A stretch of 64,000 nt of DNA from Streptomyces sp. NA04227. GTDB lineage: Bacteria > Actinomycetota > Actinomycetes > Streptomycetales > Streptomycetaceae. Both the position numbers and the translations under genes were made by a program. Positions 16,815 to 25,221 of this stretch are shown here, piece after piece. Under the pieces are notes generated by a model that saw nothing but the letters and a program-made list of their open reading frames with translations, did not search any database and had not been told where the DNA came from. Each line of letters opens with the position of its first letter. The stretch's first letter is position 1. The DNA is taken from NCBI RefSeq assembly GCF_013364195.1, contig NZ_CP054918.1:2407001-2471000 (forward strand). Reading direction: 5' to 3'.

Positions 16815-19190
16815 ATGAAGTCGACGCCGGACGGCGGCCGGCCCGAGCGCGAGGACCCTTCGCGGACCACTCAGCTCAGGCTGCCCGGATCGCTGACCCT
16901 CACCGGGGGATTCCGACGCCTGCGCAAGGAACTTCCGCGCTACGACTACGAGCACTACAGCCGTCTGGCGGGTCCACTGCACCAGCCTGAACCGGGTAAG
17001 CCGTACAAGGTGCGGTACCGCTCGCTTCTCTCACAGGAACCGCACAAAGTCCGCGCCGCGCTCATGCTCGGCGCGGCCCCGCTGCTGTCGCTCGTCCTGC
17101 TCGCCTGGCTGCTCCAGCCCACGCACTGGACCGAACGCGAGTATCCGGCCTACGACTTCCTGCCCACGCTCGACGTCATCATGCTGGTCTCGATCGGTCT
17201 GATCGAGTTCTTCCGCTGCATGAACGTGCTCTCCAACGCGCACGCCACGCTCGTCGCCCGGGACCCGATACCCGTGGTCCCCGAGTCCGGCACCCGGGTC
17301 GCCTTCCTCACCTCCTTCGTGCCCGGCAAGGAACCCCTTGAGATGGTGACGAAGACCCTGGAGGCGGCGGTCAAGATCCGTCACCGGGGGACGATGCACG
17401 TCTGGCTGCTCGACGAGGGCGACGACCCCGCGGTCAAGGAGGTCTGCCTGAGGCTCGGCGTGCACCACTTCACCCGCAAGGGCGTCCCGGAGTGGAACCA
17501 GGCCAAGGGCCCGCACCGCGCCAAGACCAAGCACGGCAACTACAACGCCTGGCTCCAGGCCCACGGCGACGACTACGACTACTTCGCCTCGGTCGACACC
17601 GACCACGTCCCGATGCCGAACTACCTGGAGCGGATGCTCGGCTTCTTCCGCGACCCGGACGTCGGCTTCGTCATCGGCCCGCAGGTGTACGGCAATTACG
17701 ACACCTTCGTCACCAAGGCCGCCGAGTCGCAGCAGTTCCTGTTCCACGCGCTGATCCAGCGGGCGGGCAACCGCTACGGCGCCCCGATGTTCGTCGGCAC
17801 CTCCAACGCCGTACGCATCAAGGCGCTCAAGCAGATCGGCGGCCTGTACGACTCGATCACCGAGGACATGGCCACCGGCTTCGAGATGCACCGGGCCAAG
17901 AACCCGGTCACCGGCCGCAAGTGGAAGTCCGTGTACACCCCGGACGTGCTGGCCGTCGGTGAGGGCCCGAACGCCTGGACCGACTTCTTCACGCAGCAGC
18001 TGCGCTGGTCGCGCGGTACCTACGAGACCATCCTCAAGCAGTTCTGGAAGGCGCCGTTCACGCTGCCGCCGGGACGCTTCTTCAACTACACGATGATGGT
18101 CATCTTCTACCCGATGTCCGCCCTCAACTGGATCCTCGCGGCCATCAGTTGCGCGCTGTTCCTCGGGCTCGGCGCCTCGGGTGTGAACATCGACCCGGCC
18201 ATCTGGCTGATGCTCTACGGCAACGCCTCGGCGCTGCAGATCGGCCTGTACATCTGGAACCGGCGGCACAATGTCTCGCCGCACGAGCCGGAGGGCAGCG
18301 GCGGCGTCGCGGGCATGGTGATGTCCGCGCTCTCGGCGCCGATCTACGCCCGCTCGCTGACGGATGCGATCCTGCGCCGCAAGAGCAAGTTCGTGGTGAC
18401 GCCCAAGGGCGACTCGGCAAGCCCGGACACCCTGTTCGGGACCTTCCGTATCCACCTGTTCTTCATCATGATCTTCGCCGGTTCGATGGTGGCGGCCTTC
18501 GTCTGGGACCACGCCCACCCGGCGATGATCACCTGGGCCACCTTCGCGCTGCTGATCACGGCGGCGCCGATCTTCGCCTGGCGCTGGGGCATGCGCCAGG
18601 AGCGCAAGCAGCGCGGCAGCCGGGGCACGCCCCCGGCCGCGAGCGCCAGCCCCGCGCCGCCCGCCCCGGCGCCCGCCGCCGTCCCCGCGCCCTCACCCAC
18701 GCCCGCGTACAGCGCGCCCGCGCCCGCGTCCGCGTCCGACGGGGGCTACGGCGCGTACGCCCCCGAGCCCACCGTCCAACTGCCGTACGTGCAGGAGCAG
18801 TACGCACAACCGTCGTACACCGAGCAGTCGTACACCGAGCAGTCGTACGCGCAGCAGCCGTACGCCGAGCCTTCGTACGCGGACCAGCCGCACGCACAGC
18901 AGTCGTACGCGGACCAGCAGTACGCGCAGCAGTCGTACACGCAACAGCCGTACGCCCAGCAGGAGCACCAAGCTCCCCGGGTACCCCAGCAGTACGGGGA
19001 CCCCGAGCAGGGCGGGCAGTACGGGTCCGGGCAGTACGAGTCGGGGCAGTACGGGTCCGACCACTACGGGTCCGACCGGTACGGCGCCGAGCAGTACGGA
19101 TCCGAGCAGGCGCCCCGGGTGCCCGGTCGGCAGCAGCCGTCCTGGTCGGAGGCGGACCCGACGACACCCATGCCACGCATCCACGAGTGA
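16815..19190 (+). CDS. cslA: Cellulose synthase-like glycosyltransferase CslA
   Basis: A 791-residue GT2 membrane enzyme. Transmembrane helices flank a cytosolic catalytic domain holding LLDEG (Asp200), DTDH (Asp261/263), TED (Asp351) and QQLRW (394-398), the full processive GT2 signature. C-terminal helices follow, then a disordered Pro/Ala linker and a Tyr/Gln-rich pentapeptide tail. CslA of S. coelicolor and S. lividans makes a beta-glucan at hyphal tips needed for morphogenesis, together with the GlxA oxidase encoded next door, as here. The polymer product is inferred from that family knowledge. The tail's length and repeat content are unusual and shared in style with the Band 7 protein. 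Confidence 0.93.
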   Translation: MKSTPDGGRPEREDPSRTTQLRLPGSLTLTGGFRRLRKELPRYDYEHYSRLAGPLHQPEPGKPYKVRYRSLLSQEPHKVRAALMLGAAPLLSLVLLAWLLQPTHWTEREYPAYDFLPTLDVIMLVSIGLIEFFRCMNVLSNAHATLVARDPIPVVPESGTRVAFLTSFVPGKEPLEMVTKTLEAAVKIRHRGTMHVWLLDEGDDPAVKEVCLRLGVHHFTRKGVPEWNQAKGPHRAKTKHGNYNAWLQAHGDDYDYFASVDTDHVPMPNYLERMLGFFRDPDVGFVIGPQVYGNYDTFVTKAAESQQFLFHALIQRAGNRYGAPMFVGTSNAVRIKALKQIGGLYDSITEDMATGFEMHRAKNPVTGRKWKSVYTPDVLAVGEGPNAWTDFFTQQLRWSRGTYETILKQFWKAPFTLPPGRFFNYTMMVIFYPMSALNWILAAISCALFLGLGASGVNIDPAIWLMLYGNASALQIGLYIWNRRHNVSPHEPEGSGGVAGMVMSALSAPIYARSLTDAILRRKSKFVVTPKGDSASPDTLFGTFRIHLFFIMIFAGSMVAAFVWDHAHPAMITWATFALLITAAPIFAWRWGMRQERKQRGSRGTPPAASASPAPPAPAPAAVPAPSPTPAYSAPAPASASDGGYGAYAPEPTVQLPYVQEQYAQPSYTEQSYTEQSYAQQPYAEPSYADQPHAQQSYADQQYAQQSYTQQPYAQQEHQAPRVPQQYGDPEQGGQYGSGQYESGQYGSDHYGSDRYGAEQYGSEQAPRVPGRQQPSWSEADPTTPMPRIHE
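18776..19110 (+). repeat. 15-bp coding repeats in the cslA tail
   Basis: Tandem 15-bp units with a TACG core encode YTEQS, YAQQP and YADQ-type pentapeptides, followed by YGSGQ, YESGQ, YGSDH, YGSDR and YGAEQ units. The frame is maintained throughout. Such arrays are prone to unit-number change. Confidence 0.8.
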
Positions 19191-19322
19191 GGGCGGCGGC
19201 GCGCCCGGACCGGCACCGTCCGTCCCCGCGCGCCGCCCGCACCACTCCCCCGCGGCCGGACGATCCCGGCCGCCGCGCACCACCCACGACCACGAACTGC
19301 TCTCGAGTACCACGGGGTTCCA

Positions 19323-21260
19323 GTGAAAGTCAGCTTCCGAAGCCGTCGGATACGTCGCATCGCGATCGTCTCGGCGGTCGTCGTCGCGCTCGCGGGGATG
19401 AACGGGCCCGCGCTGTTCCGGTTCGCCTCGGAGGAGTACCACGACTACAAGATCAACAGGCCCGAGTACAAGGCGGACAACGGGCACTGGGACGTCCTGG
19501 AGTTCTCCGAGAAGGACCGGCTGAACACCATTCACGCGGCCCTTCTGCGCACCGGCAAGGTGCTGCTCGTGGCGGGCAGCGGCAACAACCAGAAGAACTT
19601 CGACGCGAAGAAGTTCGACACCCGGCTGTGGGACCCGGCCACCAACACGGTCAAGAACATCCCCACCCCGACCGACCTGTTCTGCACCGGCCACACCCAA
19701 CTGGGCAACGGCAACCTGCTGATCGCGGGCGGCACCAAGCGCTACGAGAAGCTCCAGGGCGACGTCACCAAGGCGGGCGGCCTGATGATCGTCCACAACG
19801 AGGACCCGGACAAGCCGATCACGCTGCCCGCCGGGACCCGCTTCAGCGGCCGCAAGAACGGCAAGACCTTCGTCTCCAAGGACCCGGTCGTCGTCGAGCG
19901 CGCCAAGAAGGTCTTCGACCCGGTCACCGGCGCCTTCGAGCGCACCGAGCCGGGCCTCGGCCGGATCTACGTGGAGGCCCAGCGCAGCGGCACCCAGTAC
20001 GAGACCGGCACCCAGGACAACTACCGCGTCCAGGGCCTGACCGGCTCGGACGCGCGCAACGTCTACGGCATCGCACAGAAACTCGCCCTCGACAAGAAGG
20101 ACTTCCAGGGCATCCGCGACGCCTACGAGTTCGACCCGGTCGCCGAGAAGTACATCAAGGTCGACCCGATGAAGGAGGCGCGCTGGTACCCGACGCTGAC
20201 CACGCTCTCCGACGGCAAGGTGCTCAGCATGTCCGGTCTCGACGAGATCGGTCAGCTCGTGCCGGGCAAGAACGAGGTGTACGACCCGAAGACCAAGAAG
20301 TGGACGTACACCGAGGGCATCCGGCAGTTCCCGACCTACCCGGCCGTCTTCCTGATGCAGAACGGCAAGCTCTTCTACTCGGGCTCCAACGCCGGATACG
20401 GCCCCGACGACGTCGGCCGCGACCCGGGCGTCTGGGACCTGGACACCAACAAGTTCGACAAGCTCCCCGGCCTGAGCGACGCGGACCTGATGGAGACCTC
20501 GGGCACCGTGCTGCTGCCGCCCGCGCAGGACGAGAAGTACATGGTGGTCGGCGGCGGCGGCGTCGGTGAGTCGAAGGAGTCCAGCGCCAAGACCCGCCTC
20601 ATCGACCTGAAGGACGACGCGCCGCGCTTCACCGACGGGCCCGAGCTGGACAAGGGCACCCGCTACCCGCAGGCCTCGGTGCTCCCCGACGACACCGTCC
20701 TGCTCTCCGGCGGCTCGGAGGACTACCGGGGCCGCGGCGGCTCCGACATCCTCCAGGCCCACCTCTACGACCCGAAGTCCAACTCCCTTGACCGGGTGGC
20801 CGATCCGGCGATCGGACGCAACTACCACTCGGGCTCGCTGCTGCTGCCCGACGGCCGGGTGATGTTCTTCGGCTCCGACTCGCTCTACGGGGACTCGGCC
20901 AACACCAAGCCGGGCACCTTCGAGCAGCGCATCGAGATCTACACCCCGCCCTACCTGTACCGCGACTCGCGCCCCACGCTCAGCGGCGGCCCGAAGACGG
21001 TGGCCCGCGGCGCCTCGGCGACCTTCACCTCGCCGACCGCCTCCGAACTGAAGAACGCGCGCCTGATCCGGCCGAGCGCCTCCACCCACGTCACCGACGT
21101 CGACCAGCGCTCGATCGCCCTGGACATGAAGGCCTCCGGCGACGACGTCACGGTGACCATTCCGAAGAACCGCAACCTGGTCCAGTCGGGCTGGTACATG
21201 CTCTTCGTGACGGACGAGAAGGGCACGCCGTCCAAGGCGCAATGGGTGAAGGTGCCGTAG
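19323..21260 (+). CDS. glxA: GlxA, mononuclear copper-radical (galactose oxidase-like) oxidase
   Basis: A 645-residue enzyme with an N-terminal membrane anchor (residues 12-25) and an exported seven-bladed Kelch-type body. The Cys that forms the Tyr-Cys radical cofactor is Cys121 in FCTGH. The RWYP motif gives Trp288 and Tyr289, RNYHSG gives Tyr501 and His502, and STHV near the C-terminus gives His589, so the copper site looks complete. GlxA oxidises the CslA-made glycan at hyphal tips and needs copper loading. It starts at a GTG 132 bp after cslA and is probably in the same operon. The length equals that of characterised GlxA. Confidence 0.93.
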   Translation: MKVSFRSRRIRRIAIVSAVVVALAGMNGPALFRFASEEYHDYKINRPEYKADNGHWDVLEFSEKDRLNTIHAALLRTGKVLLVAGSGNNQKNFDAKKFDTRLWDPATNTVKNIPTPTDLFCTGHTQLGNGNLLIAGGTKRYEKLQGDVTKAGGLMIVHNEDPDKPITLPAGTRFSGRKNGKTFVSKDPVVVERAKKVFDPVTGAFERTEPGLGRIYVEAQRSGTQYETGTQDNYRVQGLTGSDARNVYGIAQKLALDKKDFQGIRDAYEFDPVAEKYIKVDPMKEARWYPTLTTLSDGKVLSMSGLDEIGQLVPGKNEVYDPKTKKWTYTEGIRQFPTYPAVFLMQNGKLFYSGSNAGYGPDDVGRDPGVWDLDTNKFDKLPGLSDADLMETSGTVLLPPAQDEKYMVVGGGGVGESKESSAKTRLIDLKDDAPRFTDGPELDKGTRYPQASVLPDDTVLLSGGSEDYRGRGGSDILQAHLYDPKSNSLDRVADPAIGRNYHSGSLLLPDGRVMFFGSDSLYGDSANTKPGTFEQRIEIYTPPYLYRDSRPTLSGGPKTVARGASATFTSPTASELKNARLIRPSASTHVTDVDQRSIALDMKASGDDVTVTIPKNRNLVQSGWYMLFVTDEKGTPSKAQWVKVP

Positions 21261-21413
21261 GGCACGGGCGGTTGACGGGCCCGTGCCGACCTCGGCCGGG
21301 GCGGGCCCACGGGCACCGACAGCAGCCGACGGAAGCCGACGGATTCGGCTCAGGACGGCTCGGGACGACTCGTAAGACGATGGACGCAAGAGGGATGAAA
21401 GAGAGATGAGCGT

Positions 21414-22088
21414 ATGAAGGGCGATCTTTTCTCCGCGGAACACCTGGTGCAGCCCGCGACCGCTCCCGGAATGAGCGTGCAGAACTCCAAGTCCATCCGG
21501 TACACCGTGAACGGCGAGATGTACGCGCGGCAGGGCGCGATGATCGCCTTCCGCGGGAACCTCCAGTTCGAGCGGAAGGGCCAGGGCGTCGGGGGCATGC
21601 TCAAGCGGGCGGTCACCGGTGAGGGACTGGCGCTGATGGCGGTGCGCGGGCAGGGCGAGGCCTGGTTCGCGCACGAGGCGCAGAACTGCTTCATCGTGGA
21701 CATCGAGCCCGGCGACGTCTTCACCGTCAACGGCCGCAACGTCCTGTGCTTTGACCCCACGCTCTCGTACGAGATCAAGACCGTGAGGGGCGCCGGCATG
21801 ACCGGGGGCGGCCTCTTCAACAGCGTCTTCTCCGGCCAGGGCAAGCTCGGCCTGATCTGTGACGGCAGCCCGCTGGTCATCCCCGTCTCGGCGCAGGCGC
21901 CGGTGCTCGTGGACACCGACGCGGTGGTCGGCTGGTCCGCCGCGCTGCAGACCTCGCTGCACCGTTCGCAGTCCATGGGCTCGATGCTGCGCGGCGGTTC
22001 GGGCGAGGCCGTCCAACTCAAGCTGGAGGGCGAGGGGTTCGTGGTCGTCCGCCCGAGCGAACTGACCCAGCAGCACGCGAAGCAGTAG
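21414..22088 (+). CDS. AIM24 family protein
   Basis: A 224-residue beta-helix protein of the AIM24 family, recognised from the motif series MSVQNSKSIRYTVNGEMYAR, GEGLALMAVRGQGEAW and DIEPGDVFTVNGRNVLCFD, and the Gly-rich VRGAGMTGGGLFN. Bacterial members have no firm function; proximity to membrane or phage-shock genes is common. Start ATG at 21414 with a GAGAG stretch about 9 bp upstream. It follows glxA by 153 bp on the same strand and may be transcribed with it. The IS30 element lies just downstream and does not interrupt it. Confidence 0.82.
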   Translation: MKGDLFSAEHLVQPATAPGMSVQNSKSIRYTVNGEMYARQGAMIAFRGNLQFERKGQGVGGMLKRAVTGEGLALMAVRGQGEAWFAHEAQNCFIVDIEPGDVFTVNGRNVLCFDPTLSYEIKTVRGAGMTGGGLFNSVFSGQGKLGLICDGSPLVIPVSAQAPVLVDTDAVVGWSAALQTSLHRSQSMGSMLRGGSGEAVQLKLEGEGFVVVRPSELTQQHAKQ

Positions 22089-22167
22089 CAGAAGCAGTGG
22101 CCAGTAGGCAGTAACAGCAGGAGTTACGGCGAAGGGCCCGAAGCCGACCCGGTGGCTTCCGTTCTAG

Positions 22168-23455
22168 TGGTCGTCGCAACACCCCAGTTCAGGGGTTGCG
22201 ATGGACTTCGAGATTCGGAAGGTGCGGAGCCCTCAGGGCCGCAGGAAGCTCTCTGCTGAGCGGGCCGCATACTTCCAGCTCATGCAGCAGGGTGTGAGCA
22301 ACGAGGAAGCGTGCCGGATCGTCGGGGTGAACTCGAAGACCGGCAGGCGCTGGCGCAACGGACGTCGACCGTCCGGCCGGAGCAAGGAGGCGCGACCGGT
22401 TCGTCCGGTGGTGCCTCCTTCGGCTTCCTCGCAGCGGTACCTGAGCCAGGACGAGCGGATCTACATTGCCGACCGGCTGCGGGAGAAGGCGCCTGCCAGG
22501 GCCATCGCCACCGAGCTGGGCCGCAGCCCGTCCACCATCAGCCGCGAGATCCGCCGCAACCGCACCACGGGCGCCAACGGCCGGTGGCACTATCGGCCCT
22601 ACGCCGCGCAGGCTCGCGCGGACAGCCGCCGCCCCCGCCCCAAGCCGCGGAAGATCCACCAGAGTCCTGAGCTGCGAGACTTCGTCCAGGCCGGCCTGGA
22701 CCGCCGGTGGAGCCCGGAACAGATATGCCACGCTCTGAAGGCACAGTTTCCCGACCGGCCGGAGATGCATGTGGTCCACGAGACGGTCTACCAGGCTCTC
22801 TACGTCCAGGGCCGAGGGGAACTGCGCCGTGAGCTGGTCCGCGCACTGCGCTCGGGGCGCACCCGCCGCAAGCCCCAACGGCAGACCCGCAGCCGGCAGC
22901 CCCGCTTCCGGGACCCCATGGTCATGATCAGTGAACGTCCTGCCGAGGCCGAGGAGCGGGCAGTGCCCGGCCACTGGGAAGGCGACTTGATCATCGGCAA
23001 GGACGGTGCCTCGGCCATCGGCACCCTCGTCGAACGCGCCACCCGCTACGTGATGCTCCTGCACCTGCCAGGCGGCCGCAGCGCCGAACTCGTCCGGGAC
23101 GCGCTGGTGGACACCGTCCGGACACTGCCCAGGCATCTGGTCCGCTCGCTCACCTGGGACCAAGGCGCCGAGATGGCCACCCATAAGAGCTTCAGCATCG
23201 CCACCGACGTCCCGGTCTACTTCTGCGACCCCGCCAGTCCCTGGCAGCGCGGCTCCAACGAGAACACCAACGGCCTGCTTCGCCAGTACTTCCCCAAAGG
23301 CACCGACCTCTCGGTCCACACCCACGAGCACCTGAACGCGGTCGCCGCCGAACTCAACGGCCGCCCACGCAAAACGCTCGGCTGGGAAACCCCAGCCGAG
23401 CGCCTGCATAAACTGCTCGCGGCCTGATCAACACGACCACGTGTTGCGACGACCC
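22168..23455 (+). mobile_element. IS30-family insertion sequence, intact
   Basis: A 1288-bp element with terminal inverted repeats GGTCGTCGCAACAC (22169-22182) and GTGTTGCGACGACC (23441-23454), perfect over 14 bp with one outer mismatch. A CTAG lies immediately outside each end (22164-22167 and 23456-23459), consistent with a 4-bp target duplication, although the IR/target boundary is ambiguous by a base. A single intact transposase fills the element, so it may still be active. Confidence 0.88.
22201..23427 (+). CDS. IS30 family transposase
   Basis: A 408-residue DDE transposase. Two N-terminal helix-turn-helix regions are visible (VSNEEACRIVGVNSKTGRRW near 32-51 and ARAIATELGRSPSTISREIR near 99-118). 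The catalytic triad is Asp262 in GHWEGDLI, Asp320 in LTWDQG and Glu354 in NENTNG, with the family's 33-residue D-E spacing. The YFPKGTDL motif after the Glu is diagnostic of IS30. No frameshift or stop interrupts it. ATG at 22201 lies just inside the left inverted repeat. Confidence 0.95.
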   Translation: MDFEIRKVRSPQGRRKLSAERAAYFQLMQQGVSNEEACRIVGVNSKTGRRWRNGRRPSGRSKEARPVRPVVPPSASSQRYLSQDERIYIADRLREKAPARAIATELGRSPSTISREIRRNRTTGANGRWHYRPYAAQARADSRRPRPKPRKIHQSPELRDFVQAGLDRRWSPEQICHALKAQFPDRPEMHVVHETVYQALYVQGRGELRRELVRALRSGRTRRKPQRQTRSRQPRFRDPMVMISERPAEAEERAVPGHWEGDLIIGKDGASAIGTLVERATRYVMLLHLPGGRSAELVRDALVDTVRTLPRHLVRSLTWDQGAEMATHKSFSIATDVPVYFCDPASPWQRGSNENTNGLLRQYFPKGTDLSVHTHEHLNAVAAELNGRPRKTLGWETPAERLHKLLAA

Positions 23456-23565
23456 CTAGAAACCGCCTGGGGTTGCGGCTTCGGGCCCTTCGCCCGTTCA
23501 CGTCCCTTCGGACATCACGTCTCTTGGCACATCAAGTCCCTTCGGACACTCGGCCCTTGGGACGC

Positions 23566-24651
23566 TCAGCCCTTCGCGCCCTTGGCGCCCTTCGCGAGGC
23601 CGAGCGCGTACTCGGGCCACCAGTCACCGGCCTTCGGCCCGCCCTTGCAGGTGCCGTCGGACTCGCCGGGGCGCTTGACCCACAGGTAGGCCTTCACCAG
23701 CGGGTCGCCGGTCTTGGTGGTGGGCGGTTCGCCGAGTGCGCGGCCGGGCGGGTTGCACCAGCGTTCCTTGGGGTCCCCCGCGGTGTACGGGCCGTTGCCG
23801 TTGCGGCTGGTGTCGACCACGAAGGGCTTGCCGCCGACCTTCGCCGAGAGCTGCTTGCCGTAGTCGACGGACTGCGAAGTGGCGTAGAAATTCGAGACGT
23901 TGACGGAGAAGCCGTCCGCTTGGTCGAGACCGGCCCGCTTCAGCGGCTCGAAGAGCTGGTCGGGCTTGCCCCATCCGGCGTTGCCCGCGTCCAGGTAGAC
24001 GGTGGTGTGCGGCAGCGCGCCGAGGCGTTCGACGGCGCCCTTGAGCAGGTCGAAGCGCTCCTCGTGGAACTCGCCGGGGGTGCAGCCGTCCACCAGGTGC
24101 AGTACGGCGTCCGGTTCGAGGACCACGGTGGTCGGGCGGTCCCCGATGCCCTTGGCGACCTGGTCCACCCAGTCGCGGTAGGCGTTGCCGTCGGCCGCGC
24201 CGCCGCCCGAGTAGTTGCCGCAGTCGCGGTGCGGGATGTTGTAGAGGACGAGCAGCGCCTCCCGGTCGGCCTTCGCGGCGGCCTCGGTGAAACCGCGGGC
24301 CTGCTGCTCGGCGTTCTCCGGGCCGATCCACTCGGCGGCGGGCTGCTCGGCGATCCGGCGTACGAGCTCCGCCTCGTCCCCGCGGCCGTCCTTGGTGTAC
24401 GCGGCCACCTGCTGTGCCGCCTTGCCCTGGGGGTTCACCCAGTACGGGTCGCTGCCCTTGGGCTGCTGGCGGACCGGCGCCGCCGAGTCGTTGCCGTCGT
24501 CACCGCCGTCGGAGGAACAGCCCGCCAGGAAGAGCGCGGCACCCAGGGCCGCGACGCACCCTCTGACTCCGGTACGCGCAAAGCCGGTTGTGCGCTCGCT
24601 CAGGGGGACGCCGCGGTCCCCGTCCCGGCAGGTCGATGTGCTGCCGTACAT
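23566..24651 (-). CDS. cslZ: GH6 family endoglucanase/cellulase lipoprotein (CslZ-like)
   Basis: A 361-residue lipoprotein. The ATG complementary to 24649-24651 is preceded by GGGGGAG; the frame stays open much further upstream but the extra sequence is not protein-like. The signal peptide ends in a lipobox FLAGC. The GH6 fold is shown by ALLVLYNIPHRDCGNYSGGG, TTVVLEPDAVLHL, TVYLDAGNAGWG, GFSVNVSNFY and VDTSRNGNG, with PDA and the late acidic loop supplying the catalytic region. CslZ, encoded at the cslA-glxA locus in other streptomycetes, trims the CslA glycan. Here it is on the opposite strand, with IS30 between. Confidence 0.85.
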   Translation of the reverse strand: MYGSTSTCRDGDRGVPLSERTTGFARTGVRGCVAALGAALFLAGCSSDGGDDGNDSAAPVRQQPKGSDPYWVNPQGKAAQQVAAYTKDGRGDEAELVRRIAEQPAAEWIGPENAEQQARGFTEAAAKADREALLVLYNIPHRDCGNYSGGGAADGNAYRDWVDQVAKGIGDRPTTVVLEPDAVLHLVDGCTPGEFHEERFDLLKGAVERLGALPHTTVYLDAGNAGWGKPDQLFEPLKRAGLDQADGFSVNVSNFYATSQSVDYGKQLSAKVGGKPFVVDTSRNGNGPYTAGDPKERWCNPPGRALGEPPTTKTGDPLVKAYLWVKRPGESDGTCKGGPKAGDWWPEYALGLAKGAKGAKG

Positions 24652-24791
24652 CCACTCCCCCTCGGTGTGCTCCTGGGCAGAGCCCATCGTGGCACACGCG
24701 TCTGAACGTACTCTGCCCGGATACGTCCCAACTCGGGAACGGCGTCCGGAGGGAGAAGTTCCGGAGCCGGACGCAAGTGTGACCCAGTTGG

Positions 24792-24797
24792 TTGACA
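24792..24797 (+). promoter_or_regulatory. -35 box upstream of the cobalamin riboswitch
   Basis: A perfect TTGACA at 24792-24797 about 40 bp before the conserved riboswitch core. The matching -10 region near 24815-24820 is weak. It is the best promoter candidate for cbtBA. Confidence 0.45.
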
Positions 24798-24829
24798 GGT
24801 GCACCGCAGCGCTGGGACTCTCCGGACGA

Positions 24830-24970
24830 CAAATCCATACGTCGAGGCGACATGCGTCAGGAACCCGGTGCGAATCCGGGACGGTCCCGCCACTGTTACC
24901 GCACGGCAATCGCCGTACGGGAGTCAGGAACTGACCCGTCGTCCTCCTGCCATGGGGCGTGGAAACCCCA
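24830..24970 (+). promoter_or_regulatory. Cobalamin (adenosylcobalamin) riboswitch
   Basis: The conserved core is clear: GGAACCCGGTGCGAATCCGG followed by GACGGTCCCGCCACTGT (B12 box, around 24880-24896), with flanking stem sequences on both sides and a 3' segment running into the GAGGAG Shine-Dalgarno of cbtB. Riboswitches of this class repress downstream cobalt or B12 transport genes when cobalamin is bound, and here the downstream genes are cbtB and cbtA. Confidence 0.93.
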
Positions 24971-24988
24971 GTGAGGAGACCCATCGGT

Positions 24989-25201
24989 ATGTCCCTGCAC
25001 ACCGCGCAGCCCACCGAATCGGCGGCCGCTGCCGCCACCGCGACCCGCGATTGGATGATCGCGGCCGCCGCGGCCATCGTCGCGCTGATCGCCCTGTACG
25101 CCGTCTTCCTGGACCAGGGCACCCTGATCTCGGCGACCGGTGACTACCTGCACGAGTTCGCCCACGACGGTCGCCACCTCTTCGGCGCTCCCTGCCACTG
25201 A
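24989..25201 (+). CDS. cbtB: Cobalt transporter subunit CbtB
   Basis: A 70-residue protein with one transmembrane helix (IAAAAAIVALIALYAVFL) and the CbtB C-terminal metal-ligand pattern in which HEFAHDGRHLFGAPCH supplies several His and one Cys. The start ATG at 24989 has GAGGAG upstream; a GTG ten codons earlier would lie inside the riboswitch expression platform and is unlikely. It acts with CbtA in cobalt uptake for B12 synthesis. It lies directly under the cobalamin riboswitch. Confidence 0.92.
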   Translation: MSLHTAQPTESAAAAATATRDWMIAAAAAIVALIALYAVFLDQGTLISATGDYLHEFAHDGRHLFGAPCH

Positions 25202-25221
25202 TCCCCGGAGCGCACACAGCC

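Larger units (their letters stand above)
22130..23492. other. 17-bp palindromic terminator split in its centre by the IS30-family element
   Basis: CGAAGGGCCCGAAGCCG at 22130-22146 and its exact complement at 23476-23492 are the two arms of one hairpin. Without the insertion, and one CTAG, the arms would be separated by about 37 nt. It is the expected bidirectional terminator between the plus-strand AIM24 gene and the convergent GH6 gene. The insertion falls at the dyad centre: 34 nt of flank on the left and 33 on the right, outside the duplicated CTAG. Confidence 0.8.

Noticed and set aside
18693..22076. A 1127-codon open frame on the minus strand across cslA, glxA and the AIM24 gene
   Set aside because: It lies opposite genes with full catalytic motifs, has no recognisable family sequence, and is the usual antisense shadow of GC-rich coding DNA.
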